This document shows, in pieces, positions 37,401 to 46,561 of a stretch of 64,000 nt of DNA (position 1 is its first letter; each line of letters opens with the position of its first letter). Origin of the DNA: Sedimentibacter acidaminivorans. Lineage in GTDB: Bacteria > Bacillota > Clostridia > Tissierellales > Sedimentibacteraceae. A model generated the notes under the pieces. It was not told where the DNA came from and made no database searches. It saw only the letters and a program-made list of their open reading frames with translations. The position numbers were made by a program, and so were the translations under genes. The DNA is taken from contig NZ_JAGGKS010000002.1 of assembly GCF_017873955.1 (NCBI RefSeq), positions 124,001 to 188,000 on the forward strand, in the 5' to 3' direction.

Positions 37401-37682
37401 AGTTTGACCACCCATTCCAGCTAAAATACTATCAGGACGTTCTTTATTTATTATTTTTTCAATAAATTCTACTGTTAAAGGTTCTATATACACCTTATCT
37501 GCTATTTGAGCATCTGTCATAATTGTAGCCGGATTCGAATTTATTAAAATAGTTTCAATTCCTTCTTCCATAAGAGCTCGGCATGCTTGTGTTCCAGAAT
37601 AATCAAATTCCGCAGCCTGCCCTATAACAATTGGGCCTGAACCAATAACTAATACTTTTTTTATGTTTTTATCTAAAGCCAT
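34476..37682 (-). CDS. carB: Carbamoyl-phosphate synthase large chain
   Basis: A 1068-residue ammonia/bicarbonate-using subunit with two ATP-grasp halves (each opening [18 protein letters not shown] or the equivalent at about 10 and 555), an oligomerisation domain between them and a C-terminal MGS-like allosteric domain. It makes carbamoyl phosphate for pyrimidines and arginine. It follows carA after one nucleotide, so translation is coupled. Full length. Confidence 0.97.
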   Translation of the reverse strand: MALDKNIKKVLVIGSGPIVIGQAAEFDYSGTQACRALMEEGIETILINSNPATIMTDAQIADKVYIEPLTVEFIEKIINKERPDSILAGMGGQTGLNLTVELHDKGILDKYNVNVIGTSVESIKIGEDRELFKEMMNKIKEPIVDSEIVIDLETGKEVASRIGYPIIIRPAYTLGGTGGGIANNEEELIEILSAGLQLSMNGQVLIEKSIKGWKEIEYEVMRDKIGTCITICNMENFDPVGVHTGDSIVVAPSQTLSDVEYQMLRTSSIKIIDAIGIEGGCNVQLALNPNNFEYAIIEINPRVSRSSALASKATGYPIAKVATKIALGYNLDEIENSVTQKTSAAFEPTLDYVVLKIPKWPFDKFYNAKRSLGTKMMATGEVMAIGNNFESALLKAIRSLEINQFTLWSKKASTKSMVELKARIQTPDDERLFYLAELIRRGYKIDKISELTGIDKFFLCKLFNIVEEEELLRKACINDLDAKWLKTLKKMGFSDKGIANLMNLNPNDVYNLRLLYNIKAVYKMVDTCGGEFEAKSPYYYSTYDDYDEVHINDKKKILVIGSGPIRIGQGVEFDYCSVHSILALQKCDVETIIVNNNPETVSTDFDIADKLYFEPLTEEDVLNIVEKEKPNGVILQFGGQTAIKLANFFKEKNIPILGTDPEQIDIAEDREKFDAILESLNIKRPNGKTVMNIEEGIKVADKIGYPVLVRPSYVLGGQGMEITYAKEDLVNYLSNAFERDTKNPVLIDKYLVGREIEVDAICDGEDILIPGIMEHLESAGIHSGDSISIYPPINLSDKVKKKLTEITKKIAKELKTIGMVNIQFIEFQGELYIIEVNPRSSRTVPYISKVTKIPMIELATKVMLGDKLKNIGYGTGLYKETDYTAVKVPVFSTQKLDGVEVSLGPEMKSTGEVLGIGKNYVEAMYKGFIAAGVEIPKKSKKILATIRDRDKENFKDIALNLDKLGYKFVATEKTKNYLESIGINSLAVNKVNESKPNIIDLIKSGEIGLVIDIPTKANDSNTDGFKIRRTSVESSVNILTSLDTVSALTEVIVAGMSANDVDVYNISK

Positions 37683-37683
37683 T

Positions 37684-38748
37684 CTATTTTACTCCTTTAT
37701 ACAAATTTATAAAATCATCAAATATGTAATTCGAATCGTGTGGACCAGGACATGCCTCTGGATGATACTGAACACCCATTACAGGTAAACATTTGTGTTT
37801 GATACCCTCAATAGTTCCATCGTTAATGTTTATATGAGTTATTACCGTATCCGCAGTTAAGCTATCACTTTTAATCATATATCCATGGTTTTGAGATGTA
37901 ATAGTAACTTTTCCTGTTATTAAATTTTTAACAGGATGGTTGCAACCCCTGTGTCCAAATTTCATTTTGGTTGTTTTTGCACCTAATGCTAATGCTATAA
38001 TTTGCAAACCTAAGCATATACCCGAAACAGGCATTTTATTTATTAAAATTTCTACATTTTCTATAACATCTGGTAAATCTAATGGATCTCCAGGTCCATT
38101 TGAAAGAAATATTCCATCTACATTATATTTTAATATCTCCAAAGCTTTAGTTTTTGCTGGAAAAATGGTCAATTTACAGCCTTTATTTAAAAAAGATTTT
38201 ATTATATTATCTTTTATTCCAAAATCAAGAACTCCTATATGTATATCTCCACTTCCGATTTCACTGATTTCTCTTGCAGTTACCTTTTCAACTGCATTAA
38301 CATTATTAAAACTATCAAAATACATTGATAAATTTTCCTTACTGATTTCATTTGTTGTCAATATACATTTCATAGTACCTGAATCCCTTATGATTTTAGT
38401 TAACTGTCTAGTATCAACTCCTTCTATACCCATTATATTATTTTGTTCTAAGTATGAATCTAGATCAATTTCACATCTAAAATTATTTGGTTCTCTACAT
38501 TTTTCCCTAACAATAAAACCCTTTACTTTAGGGGTATTTGATTGAGAATCATCTAGATTTATACCATAATTTCCTATCAAAGGATATGTCATTGTAACAA
38601 TTTGACCAAAATAAGATGGGTCTGTCAATATTTCTTGATATCCAGTCATTCCCGTATTAAAAACCACTTCACCAACTGTATCCGATATTTTTCCAAAGCA
38701 TTCACCTTCAAAAGTCATTCCATTTTCAAGTATTATTTTACCTTTCAT
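37684..38748 (-). CDS. carA: Carbamoyl-phosphate synthase small chain
   Basis: A 354-residue glutamine amidotransferase subunit. The N-terminal domain starts [17 protein letters not shown]; the class I glutaminase has [16 protein letters not shown] with the nucleophile Cys and [10 protein letters not shown]. It feeds ammonia to CarB. The ATG at 38748 follows GGAGGACAAT. Expression is probably governed by the leader ORF and terminator 46-170 nt upstream. Confidence 0.97.
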   Translation of the reverse strand: MKGKIILENGMTFEGECFGKISDTVGEVVFNTGMTGYQEILTDPSYFGQIVTMTYPLIGNYGINLDDSQSNTPKVKGFIVREKCREPNNFRCEIDLDSYLEQNNIMGIEGVDTRQLTKIIRDSGTMKCILTTNEISKENLSMYFDSFNNVNAVEKVTAREISEIGSGDIHIGVLDFGIKDNIIKSFLNKGCKLTIFPAKTKALEILKYNVDGIFLSNGPGDPLDLPDVIENVEILINKMPVSGICLGLQIIALALGAKTTKMKFGHRGCNHPVKNLITGKVTITSQNHGYMIKSDSLTADTVITHININDGTIEGIKHKCLPVMGVQYHPEACPGPHDSNYIFDDFINLYKGVK

Positions 38749-38794
38749 ATTGTCCTCCATTTATTAATCATATTTATAAATTATATGCATATGC

Positions 38795-38836
38795 AAAAAA
38801 ATAGCCGTATACACTTTAATTAGTGTAAACAGCTAT
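38795..38836 (-). terminator. Attenuator-type terminator in the carAB leader
   Basis: On the minus strand ATAGCTGTTTACACT (38836-38822) pairs with AGTGTATACGGCTAT (38815-38801) with one G-U pair and one mismatch, around the six-nt loop AATTAA, followed by seven T. It stands between the car promoter and carA, so it must be read through for carAB to be expressed. Confidence 0.85.
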
Positions 38837-38917
38837 TCTATAATTCATATATATGCATTTATAATATTTATTAACTTTACTTTTTAATTTAATTTCTTTG
38901 TAATTTATGTCAATCAT
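38816..38917 (-). CDS. Leader peptide of carAB (33 codons)
   Basis: A short ORF with GGGAG seven bases before its ATG. It runs straight into the terminator, and its last codon plus stop (AAT TAA) form the terminator loop. The peptide has six Tyr and eight Lys and one Arg (AGA, codon 27 at 38839-38837), which lies immediately before the terminator's 5' arm. A ribosome paused there, or following closely behind the polymerase, would block the hairpin. This resembles pyrBI or amino-acid attenuation; arginine or pyrimidine control is inferred. I know of no homologue. Confidence 0.7.
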   Translation of the reverse strand: MIDINYKEIKLKSKVNKYYKCIYMNYRIAVYTN

Positions 38918-38953
38918 TATTATTCTCCCGCCTTTATATTACTCTTACGTAAG

Positions 38954-38982
38954 AAAATAACACACTTAAAGAGATTTGTCAA
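38954..38982 (-). promoter_or_regulatory. carAB promoter
   Basis: TTGACA (38982-38977), 17-nt spacer, TATTTT (38959-38954) on the minus strand; about 30 nt of leader precede the leader peptide ATG. Confidence 0.72.
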
Positions 38983-39072
38983 TATATTTTTGTATTTTTA
39001 CAATAATTTTAGAATATTTTTTAATTTTGAATTTATAAATTTCAATCATATGCATGTACTACTTATAAATAT
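38983..39072. other. AT-rich gap between the car promoter and the response regulator
   Basis: This stretch completes the 320-nt intergenic region upstream of carA. I see no gene and no convincing terminator in it. Confidence 0.5.
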
Positions 39073-39759
39073 TTAATGCCCATTTCTAAAATAATATCCT
39101 ACACCCCATTTTGTAAGGATGTATTCATAATTATCAGTTTTACTTTCTATTTTTTCTCTCAGGCGTCTTACGTGTACATCTACAGTTCTTAAATCTCCAA
39201 AATACTCATATCCCCATATAACTTCAAGGAGTTCTTCTCTTGAGAACACTTTTCCCGGATTAGTAGCAAGTAATAAAAGTAAATCAAACTCTTTGGCTGT
39301 TAAATTGATTTCTTGCCCATGTACGCTCACTTTCCTACCTAAAGCATTAATAATAAAGTCATCTACTTCGATTGTTTGATCGCTAGGTTTTTGGTTGCTC
39401 ATTTTAGTCCTTCGTAATATTGCTTTCATTCTTGCCTTTAGTTCTAAAATGTTAAAAGGCTTAGTCATATAATCATCTGCACCATACTCTAGCCCTAAAA
39501 TTTTATTCATGTCTTCATCTTTAGCTGTCAAAATTAATATTGGTACATTCGATTTTTCTCTTATTTTCTGGCATACTTCTAGTCCATCTATATCCGGAAG
39601 TATTAGGTCAAGTATAATTAAATCAAACTCTACCGCAGTGATTTTTCTCAAAGCTTCATTACCATCAAGGGCTGAATCAACTTCATAACTATCTTGTTCT
39701 AAGCTATATTTAAGTCCTTTTATTAATAAAAGCTCATCATCAACTATCAATACCTTCAT
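39073..39759 (-). CDS. OmpR/PhoB-family response regulator (orphan)
   Basis: A 228-residue two-component regulator. The receiver domain (1-115) has the acidic pair at 8-9, phospho-acceptor Asp in LIILDLILPD and Lys in TKPF. The C-terminal winged helix (about 130-226) ends with the typical RTVDVHVRRLREKIE and LTKWGVGYYF. It resembles PhoP/WalR-type regulators. No histidine kinase gene is adjacent, so the partner lies elsewhere. Targets unknown. Confidence 0.92.
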   Translation of the reverse strand: MKVLIVDDELLLIKGLKYSLEQDSYEVDSALDGNEALRKITAVEFDLIILDLILPDIDGLEVCQKIREKSNVPILILTAKDEDMNKILGLEYGADDYMTKPFNILELKARMKAILRRTKMSNQKPSDQTIEVDDFIINALGRKVSVHGQEINLTAKEFDLLLLLATNPGKVFSREELLEVIWGYEYFGDLRTVDVHVRRLREKIESKTDNYEYILTKWGVGYYFRNGH

Positions 39760-39868
39760 TTATTAAGCTCCTTAGAATTGTTTGTTACAAAAATTAAACT
39801 TTTTACTAATATTAACCTTAAATGAAAGCATTGTCAAGAGAAATATTAATAGCGTTTAGTTTTAAAAA

Positions 39869-41776
39869 TTAAAATAATACTCTATCATTACCACTTCTTT
39901 TTGTAACTCTCAATAAGTCGAAATGTTCTAGTAAAATAATTGCATTTTTTCTATTGGTACTAAGCAAATCTCTATATTCTGCTGCTGTTATTTTACCATT
40001 TTCTTTTATAAAACTGACTAAAATACTCTTTGCATTTTGATATACTTCATGTGAAGTTATGCATTCATCATTAATTTTTATTATTTTTTTATCACTCATC
40101 ATTAAAGATAACAAATCTTCTACTTTAATGTTTTTAAATGACATGCTAATCAATTCATCTGGTTTTTTAAAATCAAAATTTACGCTATTTAAAACGTCAA
40201 GTACTTTTTGTTCAGCATTTATATAGTTATCATCATAATTTATTTTAAAATATGACAATGAAACAAACTCTCCCTCTGATTTTATTATAGCTTTATCTAC
40301 TAAAGATTGTATGAGAGAATCAAAAACTGGCTGTTTTATTTTAGAAAAAAACCTACTTTTTATTTCTGCTTTTTTTACACCTTTTCTATATTTATTCTCT
40401 TCATGAAACACAAACAAATATTTATCTAATTTATTTTCGAAATCTCTTTCATAATCTTTATGGTAGGTATATATATCATTTTTCAATCTGAAAACTGTTA
40501 TTTTATCTTGTTCTTCAAGTATTTCCATATTTTTTCTAATTTCTTCTTCGGAAAGCGCTGTTATTTTAGCAAGTTCTAAAATAGATGGAATTATTTTAGA
40601 ATTTTCTTTGATTATTTTTTCAATAACATCTGTATTAGATCCTTTTTCCTTGACTTTCAATTCTTCTATTAAATTTTCATCAAATCTCTTCTTCTTAGTA
40701 GGAACTGGTTCAATTATTTCTCCTCCACCTATGGTTTCCATTGGAGAGTAAAATCTAATTATAAACTTATCTCCTCTTCTAACAGCAATTTCTTCTTCAA
40801 GTCTCAGCTGTGCATAACAACTTTCCCCAGGAGAAAGTTCATCCCTATCAAGAAGAACTACCCTACATAGTATTTCACTTGTACCCGTATACAAATGAAG
40901 TCGCGACCTATTTTCTACAATCCGCCTTGACTTTTTTAATAAATTAATTCTAACATCAAGCATCATTGTGTTTCTCATAGAATTTACGGGTGCAATTACA
41001 CATCCCCTGTAAATTTCATTCTTTTTAACATTTGATAAATTTATTGCAGTTCTTTGTCCTGCATAAGCATAATCCTCATCTTTTGAGTGAACTTGTATAT
41101 TTCTTATTTTACTTATTTTATTAACTGGAAAAATTTCAACCTCTTCACCTTTTTTTAAAACGCCAGATATAAGAGTTCCTGTTATAACTGTTCCAAACCC
41201 AGATATTGAAAAAGATCTATCTATAGGCAATCTAGGTATTGTGCTAATATCTCTCTCTTCTACATCTGTTTCAGTTGATTTAACAATTGCTTCCACAAGA
41301 TTATCTATGCCATATTTAGTTACAGATGAAAACTCTATCATTGGAGCACTTTCTAAAAATGTATCCTTCAAATCTTCCTTTATATCTTCTTTTACTAATT
41401 CTAACCATTCTTCATCAACTAAATCATATTTAGTCAATACAACAATACCCTTTTTAATTCCCAATAAATTTAAAATATTAATATGTTCATCTGTTTGTGG
41501 CATAATTCCTTCATCAGCTGCTATGACTAAAAGTACTAAATCCATTCCAATTACACCAGCTAGCATATTTTTTATAAATTTTTCATGTCCAGGAACATCA
41601 ATTATACCTGCCTTATTACCATCAGGAAGATCAAAATACGTAAAACCTAAATCTATAGTTATTCCTCTTCTTTTTTCCTCTTCCCATCTATCAGTTTCTC
41701 TGCCTGTGAGAGCTTTTATTAAAGTTGTTTTACCATGGTCTATATGTCCTGCTGTACCTATTATTATATTCTTCAT
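39869..41776 (-). CDS. selB: Selenocysteine-specific elongation factor SelB
   Basis: A 635-residue GTPase that brings Sec-tRNA to UGA codons followed by a SECIS. G1 is GHIDHGKT (10-17), G3 DVPGH (60-64), G4 TKYD. EF-Tu-like domains 2 and 3 follow, and the C-terminal third (about 385-635) consists of winged helices that bind the SECIS RNA. It is last in comEA-selD-selA-selB, 13 nt after selA. Confidence 0.96.
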   Translation of the reverse strand: MKNIIIGTAGHIDHGKTTLIKALTGRETDRWEEEKRRGITIDLGFTYFDLPDGNKAGIIDVPGHEKFIKNMLAGVIGMDLVLLVIAADEGIMPQTDEHINILNLLGIKKGIVVLTKYDLVDEEWLELVKEDIKEDLKDTFLESAPMIEFSSVTKYGIDNLVEAIVKSTETDVEERDISTIPRLPIDRSFSISGFGTVITGTLISGVLKKGEEVEIFPVNKISKIRNIQVHSKDEDYAYAGQRTAINLSNVKKNEIYRGCVIAPVNSMRNTMMLDVRINLLKKSRRIVENRSRLHLYTGTSEILCRVVLLDRDELSPGESCYAQLRLEEEIAVRRGDKFIIRFYSPMETIGGGEIIEPVPTKKKRFDENLIEELKVKEKGSNTDVIEKIIKENSKIIPSILELAKITALSEEEIRKNMEILEEQDKITVFRLKNDIYTYHKDYERDFENKLDKYLFVFHEENKYRKGVKKAEIKSRFFSKIKQPVFDSLIQSLVDKAIIKSEGEFVSLSYFKINYDDNYINAEQKVLDVLNSVNFDFKKPDELISMSFKNIKVEDLLSLMMSDKKIIKINDECITSHEVYQNAKSILVSFIKENGKITAAEYRDLLSTNRKNAIILLEHFDLLRVTKRSGNDRVLF

Positions 41777-41789
41777 ACGTTATCCTTTC

Positions 41790-43196
41790 TTACAAACATT
41801 CAAATACTTCTTTAAATGTTTCAACAACATCTTCTATTTCGTCAATAAAAACAGTCCTTAAATCAAGAAGTAATTTTTCATTAACAATTCTTCCTACAAT
41901 AGGTTTTGTAGCAAGCCTTAAAGATTTTTCCAAAGCAACAGTTGTTATAGTATTTGACTTAATTGTAATACACTTACTTTTTAAAATCTCAGTTGGTAGA
42001 GAACCTCCACCTATTTGAGATTCACAATCCTCAATATTCAATTCGCATAAATGACCAATAATTGAATTTAATTTACTATATAATTTTTCTGATTCCAATG
42101 AAATTTCTTCAATACTTTTATTTATCATTTTTAATACAGGTACGTTGTTAATTGCATTATTTTCATTAATATATTCATGAAATACACATTCTAATGCAAT
42201 AGCAGTAAACTTATCTATCCTTAATGCTCTAGTAAGTGGGTTCTTTTTTATTTTATCAATCATTGATTTTTTTCCAACTATAATACCTGCTTGCGGTCCA
42301 CCTAAGAGCTTATCACCACTAAAACAAACAATATCAACTCCTGCTTTAATGGAATCTTGAACTGTAGGCTCATAAGACAACCCATATTTACTTAAATCAA
42401 CCAGTACTCCACTTCCTATATCCTCTATCACAGGAACATTATATTTTTTACCAAGTTCAACTAATTCATTAAGCTGTACTGTTTCTGTAAAACCTACTAT
42501 CCTGTAATTGCTAGTATGTACTTTTAACAAAACCGCCGTTTCTTCGCTTATATTATTTTCATAATCAAACAGGTGTGTTTTATTAGTAGTTCCAACTTCT
42601 ATTAGTTTACCACCGCTCTGCGACATCACATCTGGAACTCGAAACGAACCACCTATTTCAACTAATTCCCCTCTCGACACTATTACTTCTTTGTTTTTTG
42701 CAAATGTACTTAGTATTAACAAAACTGCTGCTGCATTATTGTTAACTGCAATTGCTGATTCTGCACCTGTTATCTTTGTTATAATTTCTTCAAAATGAGA
42801 GTATCTTGAACCCCTCTTTCCCTCTTCTAAATCATATTCTAAATTAGTGTAACCTGTAACTAGTTTTTTTACTTTTTTGGCTGCTTCATCTGATATTACA
42901 GCTCTTCCTAAATTTGTATGAAGAATAGTACCTGTTGCATTTATAACCCTTTTCATATTAGGTACAGCATACTTATTTACATCATTAACTATGTCTGAAG
43001 CAATATTTTTTATCTTGCTTTTAATATCATCCTCACTATTTGAGTTTTTTATAAATAATCTCAACTCATCCGTTACTTTTCTAACTGATTGCAAAACATA
43101 ATCCCTATTGTATTTTTCTGATAGATTTTTTATTGTTTCATCTTCTATAATTATATCTACTTTAGGTATATTTCTATAATAATTACTTTTTTCCAT
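41790..43196 (-). CDS. selA: L-seryl-tRNA(Sec) selenium transferase
   Basis: A 468-residue PLP enzyme converting Ser-tRNA(Sec) to Sec-tRNA(Sec) with selenophosphate. INATGTILHTNLGRA is the family signature, and Lys296 in FSGDKLLGGPQ is the PLP lysine (Lys295 in E. coli). The start ATG 43196 follows AAGGAG. It lies 47 nt after selD. Confidence 0.97.
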   Translation of the reverse strand: MEKSNYYRNIPKVDIIIEDETIKNLSEKYNRDYVLQSVRKVTDELRLFIKNSNSEDDIKSKIKNIASDIVNDVNKYAVPNMKRVINATGTILHTNLGRAVISDEAAKKVKKLVTGYTNLEYDLEEGKRGSRYSHFEEIITKITGAESAIAVNNNAAAVLLILSTFAKNKEVIVSRGELVEIGGSFRVPDVMSQSGGKLIEVGTTNKTHLFDYENNISEETAVLLKVHTSNYRIVGFTETVQLNELVELGKKYNVPVIEDIGSGVLVDLSKYGLSYEPTVQDSIKAGVDIVCFSGDKLLGGPQAGIIVGKKSMIDKIKKNPLTRALRIDKFTAIALECVFHEYINENNAINNVPVLKMINKSIEEISLESEKLYSKLNSIIGHLCELNIEDCESQIGGGSLPTEILKSKCITIKSNTITTVALEKSLRLATKPIVGRIVNEKLLLDLRTVFIDEIEDVVETFKEVFECL

Positions 43197-43243
43197 TCCA
43201 GTCTCCTTGAATAAAATCACACCAAGTATTTTAAATTCTTATT

Positions 43244-44284
43244 TCATACCACCTTAATGAATTTATCTTGCTTTTCTATAACTTTTCCTATCATAGAAAA
43301 TTGTGTCTCATTATTTTTTTTCAGCTCACTCAATATTTCTTCTGCATAGCATTCAGCCACAGAAACCAAAAGACCACCTGATGTTTGAGGATCAAATAAT
43401 AAATCTAAATAAACTTCTTTAGTATTTTCAAAAGATGATTTTCCTTCAAAATATTTTCTATTATTATATGACCCTGCAGGTACAAGACCCATTTCAGCAT
43501 ATTCTATAACATCTTTAATCAATGGAATATTATTTATTTTCAATTCAAAAGTTACATCGCTGCTTTCAGCCATTTCTATTGAATGACCTATAAGACCAAA
43601 TCCAGTTATATCTGTACAACTGCTTATTGGATATTTTTCAAAAACTTGCTTTGATTTTTTGTTTAAAGTTATCATTACCTTGACAGCTTCATCTGCTATT
43701 TCTTTAGTAGCCATATCTGCTTTTATTGCAGTATTTATGATTCCAGTTCCTATTGGTTTTGTTAAAATTAAAACATCTCCAGGCTTAGCTCCATAATTTT
43801 TAAATATTTTATCGGGATGAATAAAACCAGTTACACATAATCCATATTTAGGTTCATCATCCTCTATAGAATGTCCTCCTGCTAGTGTAGCTCCTGCCTC
43901 CATTACTTTAGAAGCTCCACCTTTAAGAATCTCAGCCATTACATCAGGACTCAAGCAATTTGGAAAGCCTATTATGTTTAATGCTAAAGCTGGTTCTCCA
44001 CCCATAGCATAAATATCACTTAATGAATTTGCAGCGGCTATTTGACCAAAAATATATGGATCATCTACTACAGGTGTAAAAAAGTCAACAGTTTGTATCA
44101 TTGCAATTTCTTCATTAATTTTATATACACAAGCATCGTCAGATGTTTCTAATCCAACTATTAATTTATCATTTTTAAATTTTGGAAGCTTACTCAAAAC
44201 TTGAGCAAGGGTCTCAGGACCAATTTTAGCAGCTCAGCCTGCCGACTTTGTCATTTGTGTTAGTTTTATTTCTTTTAAACTCAT
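43244..44284 (-). CDS. selD: Selenide, water dikinase, a selenoprotein (Sec17)
   Basis: A 346-residue selenophosphate synthetase whose frame contains an in-frame TGA at 44236-44234. Reading it as selenocysteine gives SAGUAAKIGPETL: Sec17 and Lys20 fall exactly where E. coli SelD has Cys17 and Lys20. The ATG at 44284 has GGAGGA in front. A SECIS-like hairpin begins at the TGA. Without readthrough the product would lack the catalytic loop. All genes needed for readthrough (selA, selB, selC) are nearby. Standard gene callers will truncate it. Confidence 0.96.
44202..44236 (-). promoter_or_regulatory. SECIS element in selD
   Basis: Starting at the UGA, TGAGC pairs with GCTCA 26 nt later, and an inner GGTC-CTGA-GACC hairpin is centred about 20 nt after the UGA. 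Size and distance fit a bacterial SECIS recognised by SelB. Confidence 0.75.
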
Positions 44285-44296
44285 TGTCTCCTCCTG

Positions 44297-44926
44297 TTAA
44301 TCAACTGTTATTTTATCTTTTATACTGTTAAAAGTCTTTTCGCCAATACCTTTAATTTTTTCAATATCTTCAATTGATGTAAATTTTATTTTATCTCTAT
44401 ATTCAATTATTCTTTGAGAATAAACTTCTCCAATTCCATCTAAACTCATAAGCATTTCTTTTGAAGCAGTATTTATGTTGATTTTATTTCCCATCTCTTC
44501 TGTATTATATATTGAATCATCTGTTATTACAACATCAGAATTAATTTCACTTTCTTCTAAAATATATATTTTTTCTCCATCAACTAGCAACCTAGCTTTG
44601 TTTAATTTTTTTGTATATGCTGTATCTAATAATCCACCTGCCCTTTTTATAGCAACATTTACCCTATCACCTTCGGAAAATTCATATACTCCTGGATTTT
44701 CCACTGCACCATCAATATCAACAACAATTATATCCTTCTTTTTTTTTGTATCTACATCATCATTGAATATCACTTTTTCTGCTTCCTCTACTCCTTCTGG
44801 ATCATAATAAATAATATCATTGATTTCCTTCTCTTTGCTTGATAGTTTAACCCCTATTGCAGTCAATATTATAATGGTAATGGTTAAAACAACCGCAAGT
44901 CCCTTTTTATAAATGCCGTTGTTCAT
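44297..44926 (-). CDS. comEA: ComEA-like DNA-binding protein
   Basis: A 209-residue protein with one N-terminal membrane helix (about 8-27), an SLBB domain (about 70-125, VDIDGAVENPGVYEFSEGDRV) and a C-terminal helix-hairpin-helix pair (ININTASKEMLMSLDGIG, IEDIEKIKGIGEKTF). It binds incoming DNA at the membrane in competence; many non-competent Clostridia also carry it. It heads the sel operon, 12 nt before selD. The ATG is set by GGAGGATTTT. Confidence 0.9.
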   Translation of the reverse strand: MNNGIYKKGLAVVLTITIIILTAIGVKLSSKEKEINDIIYYDPEGVEEAEKVIFNDDVDTKKKKDIIVVDIDGAVENPGVYEFSEGDRVNVAIKRAGGLLDTAYTKKLNKARLLVDGEKIYILEESEINSDVVITDDSIYNTEEMGNKININTASKEMLMSLDGIGEVYSQRIIEYRDKIKFTSIEDIEKIKGIGEKTFNSIKDKITVD

Positions 44927-45066
44927 AAAATCCTCCATTTTATTTTTACATATTTTTTTGTATTTAACTATATTATACAGTATTTTGCAAAAAAAACAAA
45001 ATTTTTAATTACTTTTTTTATATTTTCTGATATACTTTAAGCTGTACTAATTTTAAGGAGTAACAT

Positions 45067-46350
45067 ATGATTAAAAAATTTCTATTTTGTTTCATAGTGT
45101 TTTCTATGATTTTATTGAACCTAAATGAAGCAAATGCACAACCCTCCATATTATGTCGTTCTGCAGTACTTATAGATGCTGATACGGGAACTATTTTAGC
45201 AGGAAAAGATGCTAATAAGAAAATGTATCCAGCAAGTACTACAAAAATTATGACAGCAATTCTTGCCATAGAAATGGGAAATTTATCAGATGTAATAACT
45301 GTTGATGAAAAAACACCTTTCGAAATTATAGGTAGCCATATTGCTCTTGAACCAGGAGAAATATTAACATTAAAAGATTTATTATATGCCTTGATGCTTC
45401 CCTCAGCAAATGATGCTGCCGCTGTAATTGCAAAACACTATGGTGGAAGTACGGAAGAATTTGCAAAGCTAATGAACAACAAAGCCAAAGAACTCGGTGC
45501 ATTGAATACACATTTTGCTAACCCACATGGTTTACATGATGAAAATCATTACACAACAGCCACTGACCTAGCAATAATTACAAAATACGCTATGCAAAAT
45601 GAAACATTTCGAACTATAGTAGGTACGAAAAAATATGAAATACAACCAACCAATAAAAAAACTGAAACAAGATATTTTACAAATTTAAACAAAATGTTAT
45701 ATTGTTCTACATCAAGTCAAATACATATTGATGGTAGATGGGTTAGCCCATTATATGATGGTACTATAGGAGTTAAAACTGGATATACTCCTGAGGCGGG
45801 AAACTGTTTAGTTTCATATGTCGAAAAAAACGGTACTAATCTAATTGTAGTTGCAATGAATGGTGTTTCACTTGAAATGTACGAAGATGCCCACAATTTA
45901 TTTAATTATGGATTTAGCGACTACAAAAGTACTAAACTTGTATCCAAAAATACATTTATCCAAAATCTTCAAATAGAAAATGGCGATAGTAAAACAATAT
46001 CTGCTATTACTGAAAGCGATTTTAGCACTCTAGTTAAGAAAAATTCTACAAAAGATATAAAATCAAATGTTATAATCAACAATATTACTTTGCCAATTAA
46101 AAAAAATGATATTGTTGGTAAATTAGAATTTTCTATTGATGGTAAAACTATAGGAAGTGTTAATCTAATAACTCCTATATCTGTTCAAAGTACGCTATTA
46201 GATTCACCTAAAAAGAAATTTGGAATTTTCAATTTTGTTATGATATTGGCCTTCATTATTTTGATTTTAATAGTTATAAGAACTTACAATAATATAAGAA
46301 TTAAAATCAACAAAAGAAAAAGAAGAAAAAGGTTCCGTGCAGACATATAA
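45067..46350 (+). CDS. dacF: D-alanyl-D-alanine carboxypeptidase (DacF/PBP5 type)
   Basis: A 427-residue low-molecular-weight PBP. The signal peptide ends near ANA (residue 24). Motifs are Ser57-x-x-Lys60 (STTK), Ser113-Ala-Asn115 and KTG at 237-239. A PBP5-like beta domain follows and a membrane helix near 380-400 with a basic tail anchors it. It trims stem-peptide D-Ala; DacF-type enzymes set cross-linking in spores. Own start behind AAGGAG. Confidence 0.94.
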   Translation: MIKKFLFCFIVFSMILLNLNEANAQPSILCRSAVLIDADTGTILAGKDANKKMYPASTTKIMTAILAIEMGNLSDVITVDEKTPFEIIGSHIALEPGEILTLKDLLYALMLPSANDAAAVIAKHYGGSTEEFAKLMNNKAKELGALNTHFANPHGLHDENHYTTATDLAIITKYAMQNETFRTIVGTKKYEIQPTNKKTETRYFTNLNKMLYCSTSSQIHIDGRWVSPLYDGTIGVKTGYTPEAGNCLVSYVEKNGTNLIVVAMNGVSLEMYEDAHNLFNYGFSDYKSTKLVSKNTFIQNLQIENGDSKTISAITESDFSTLVKKNSTKDIKSNVIINNITLPIKKNDIVGKLEFSIDGKTIGSVNLITPISVQSTLLDSPKKKFGIFNFVMILAFIILILIVIRTYNNIRIKINKRKRRKRFRADI

Positions 46351-46376
46351 TTTATTTTAAAACATAATATAAAAAT

Positions 46377-46424
46377 AAAGATCCAATTTACTAGGTTTTA
46401 TGACACTTTAAATTGGATCTTTTC
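46377..46424 (+). terminator. Terminator of dacF
   Basis: AAAGATCCAATTTA pairs with TAAATTGGATCTTT, then a T-rich run. Confidence 0.85.
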
Positions 46425-46561
46425 TTTTTATAAGAATACTCGTTGTATGAATATTTGCAATATATTACAATAAGATTGCATTTATGAATAGAAAAGGTTA
46501 ATATAGGAAATAAATACAATATAATTTAATTGTATTATAAATCAAATATAGAGAGGTAAAA

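Noticed and set aside
43244-44197. Short SelD starting at the internal TTG
   Set aside because: It would lack the catalytic Sec/Cys17-Lys20 loop; reading the TGA as selenocysteine restores a full-length SelD with its own GGAGG-led ATG.
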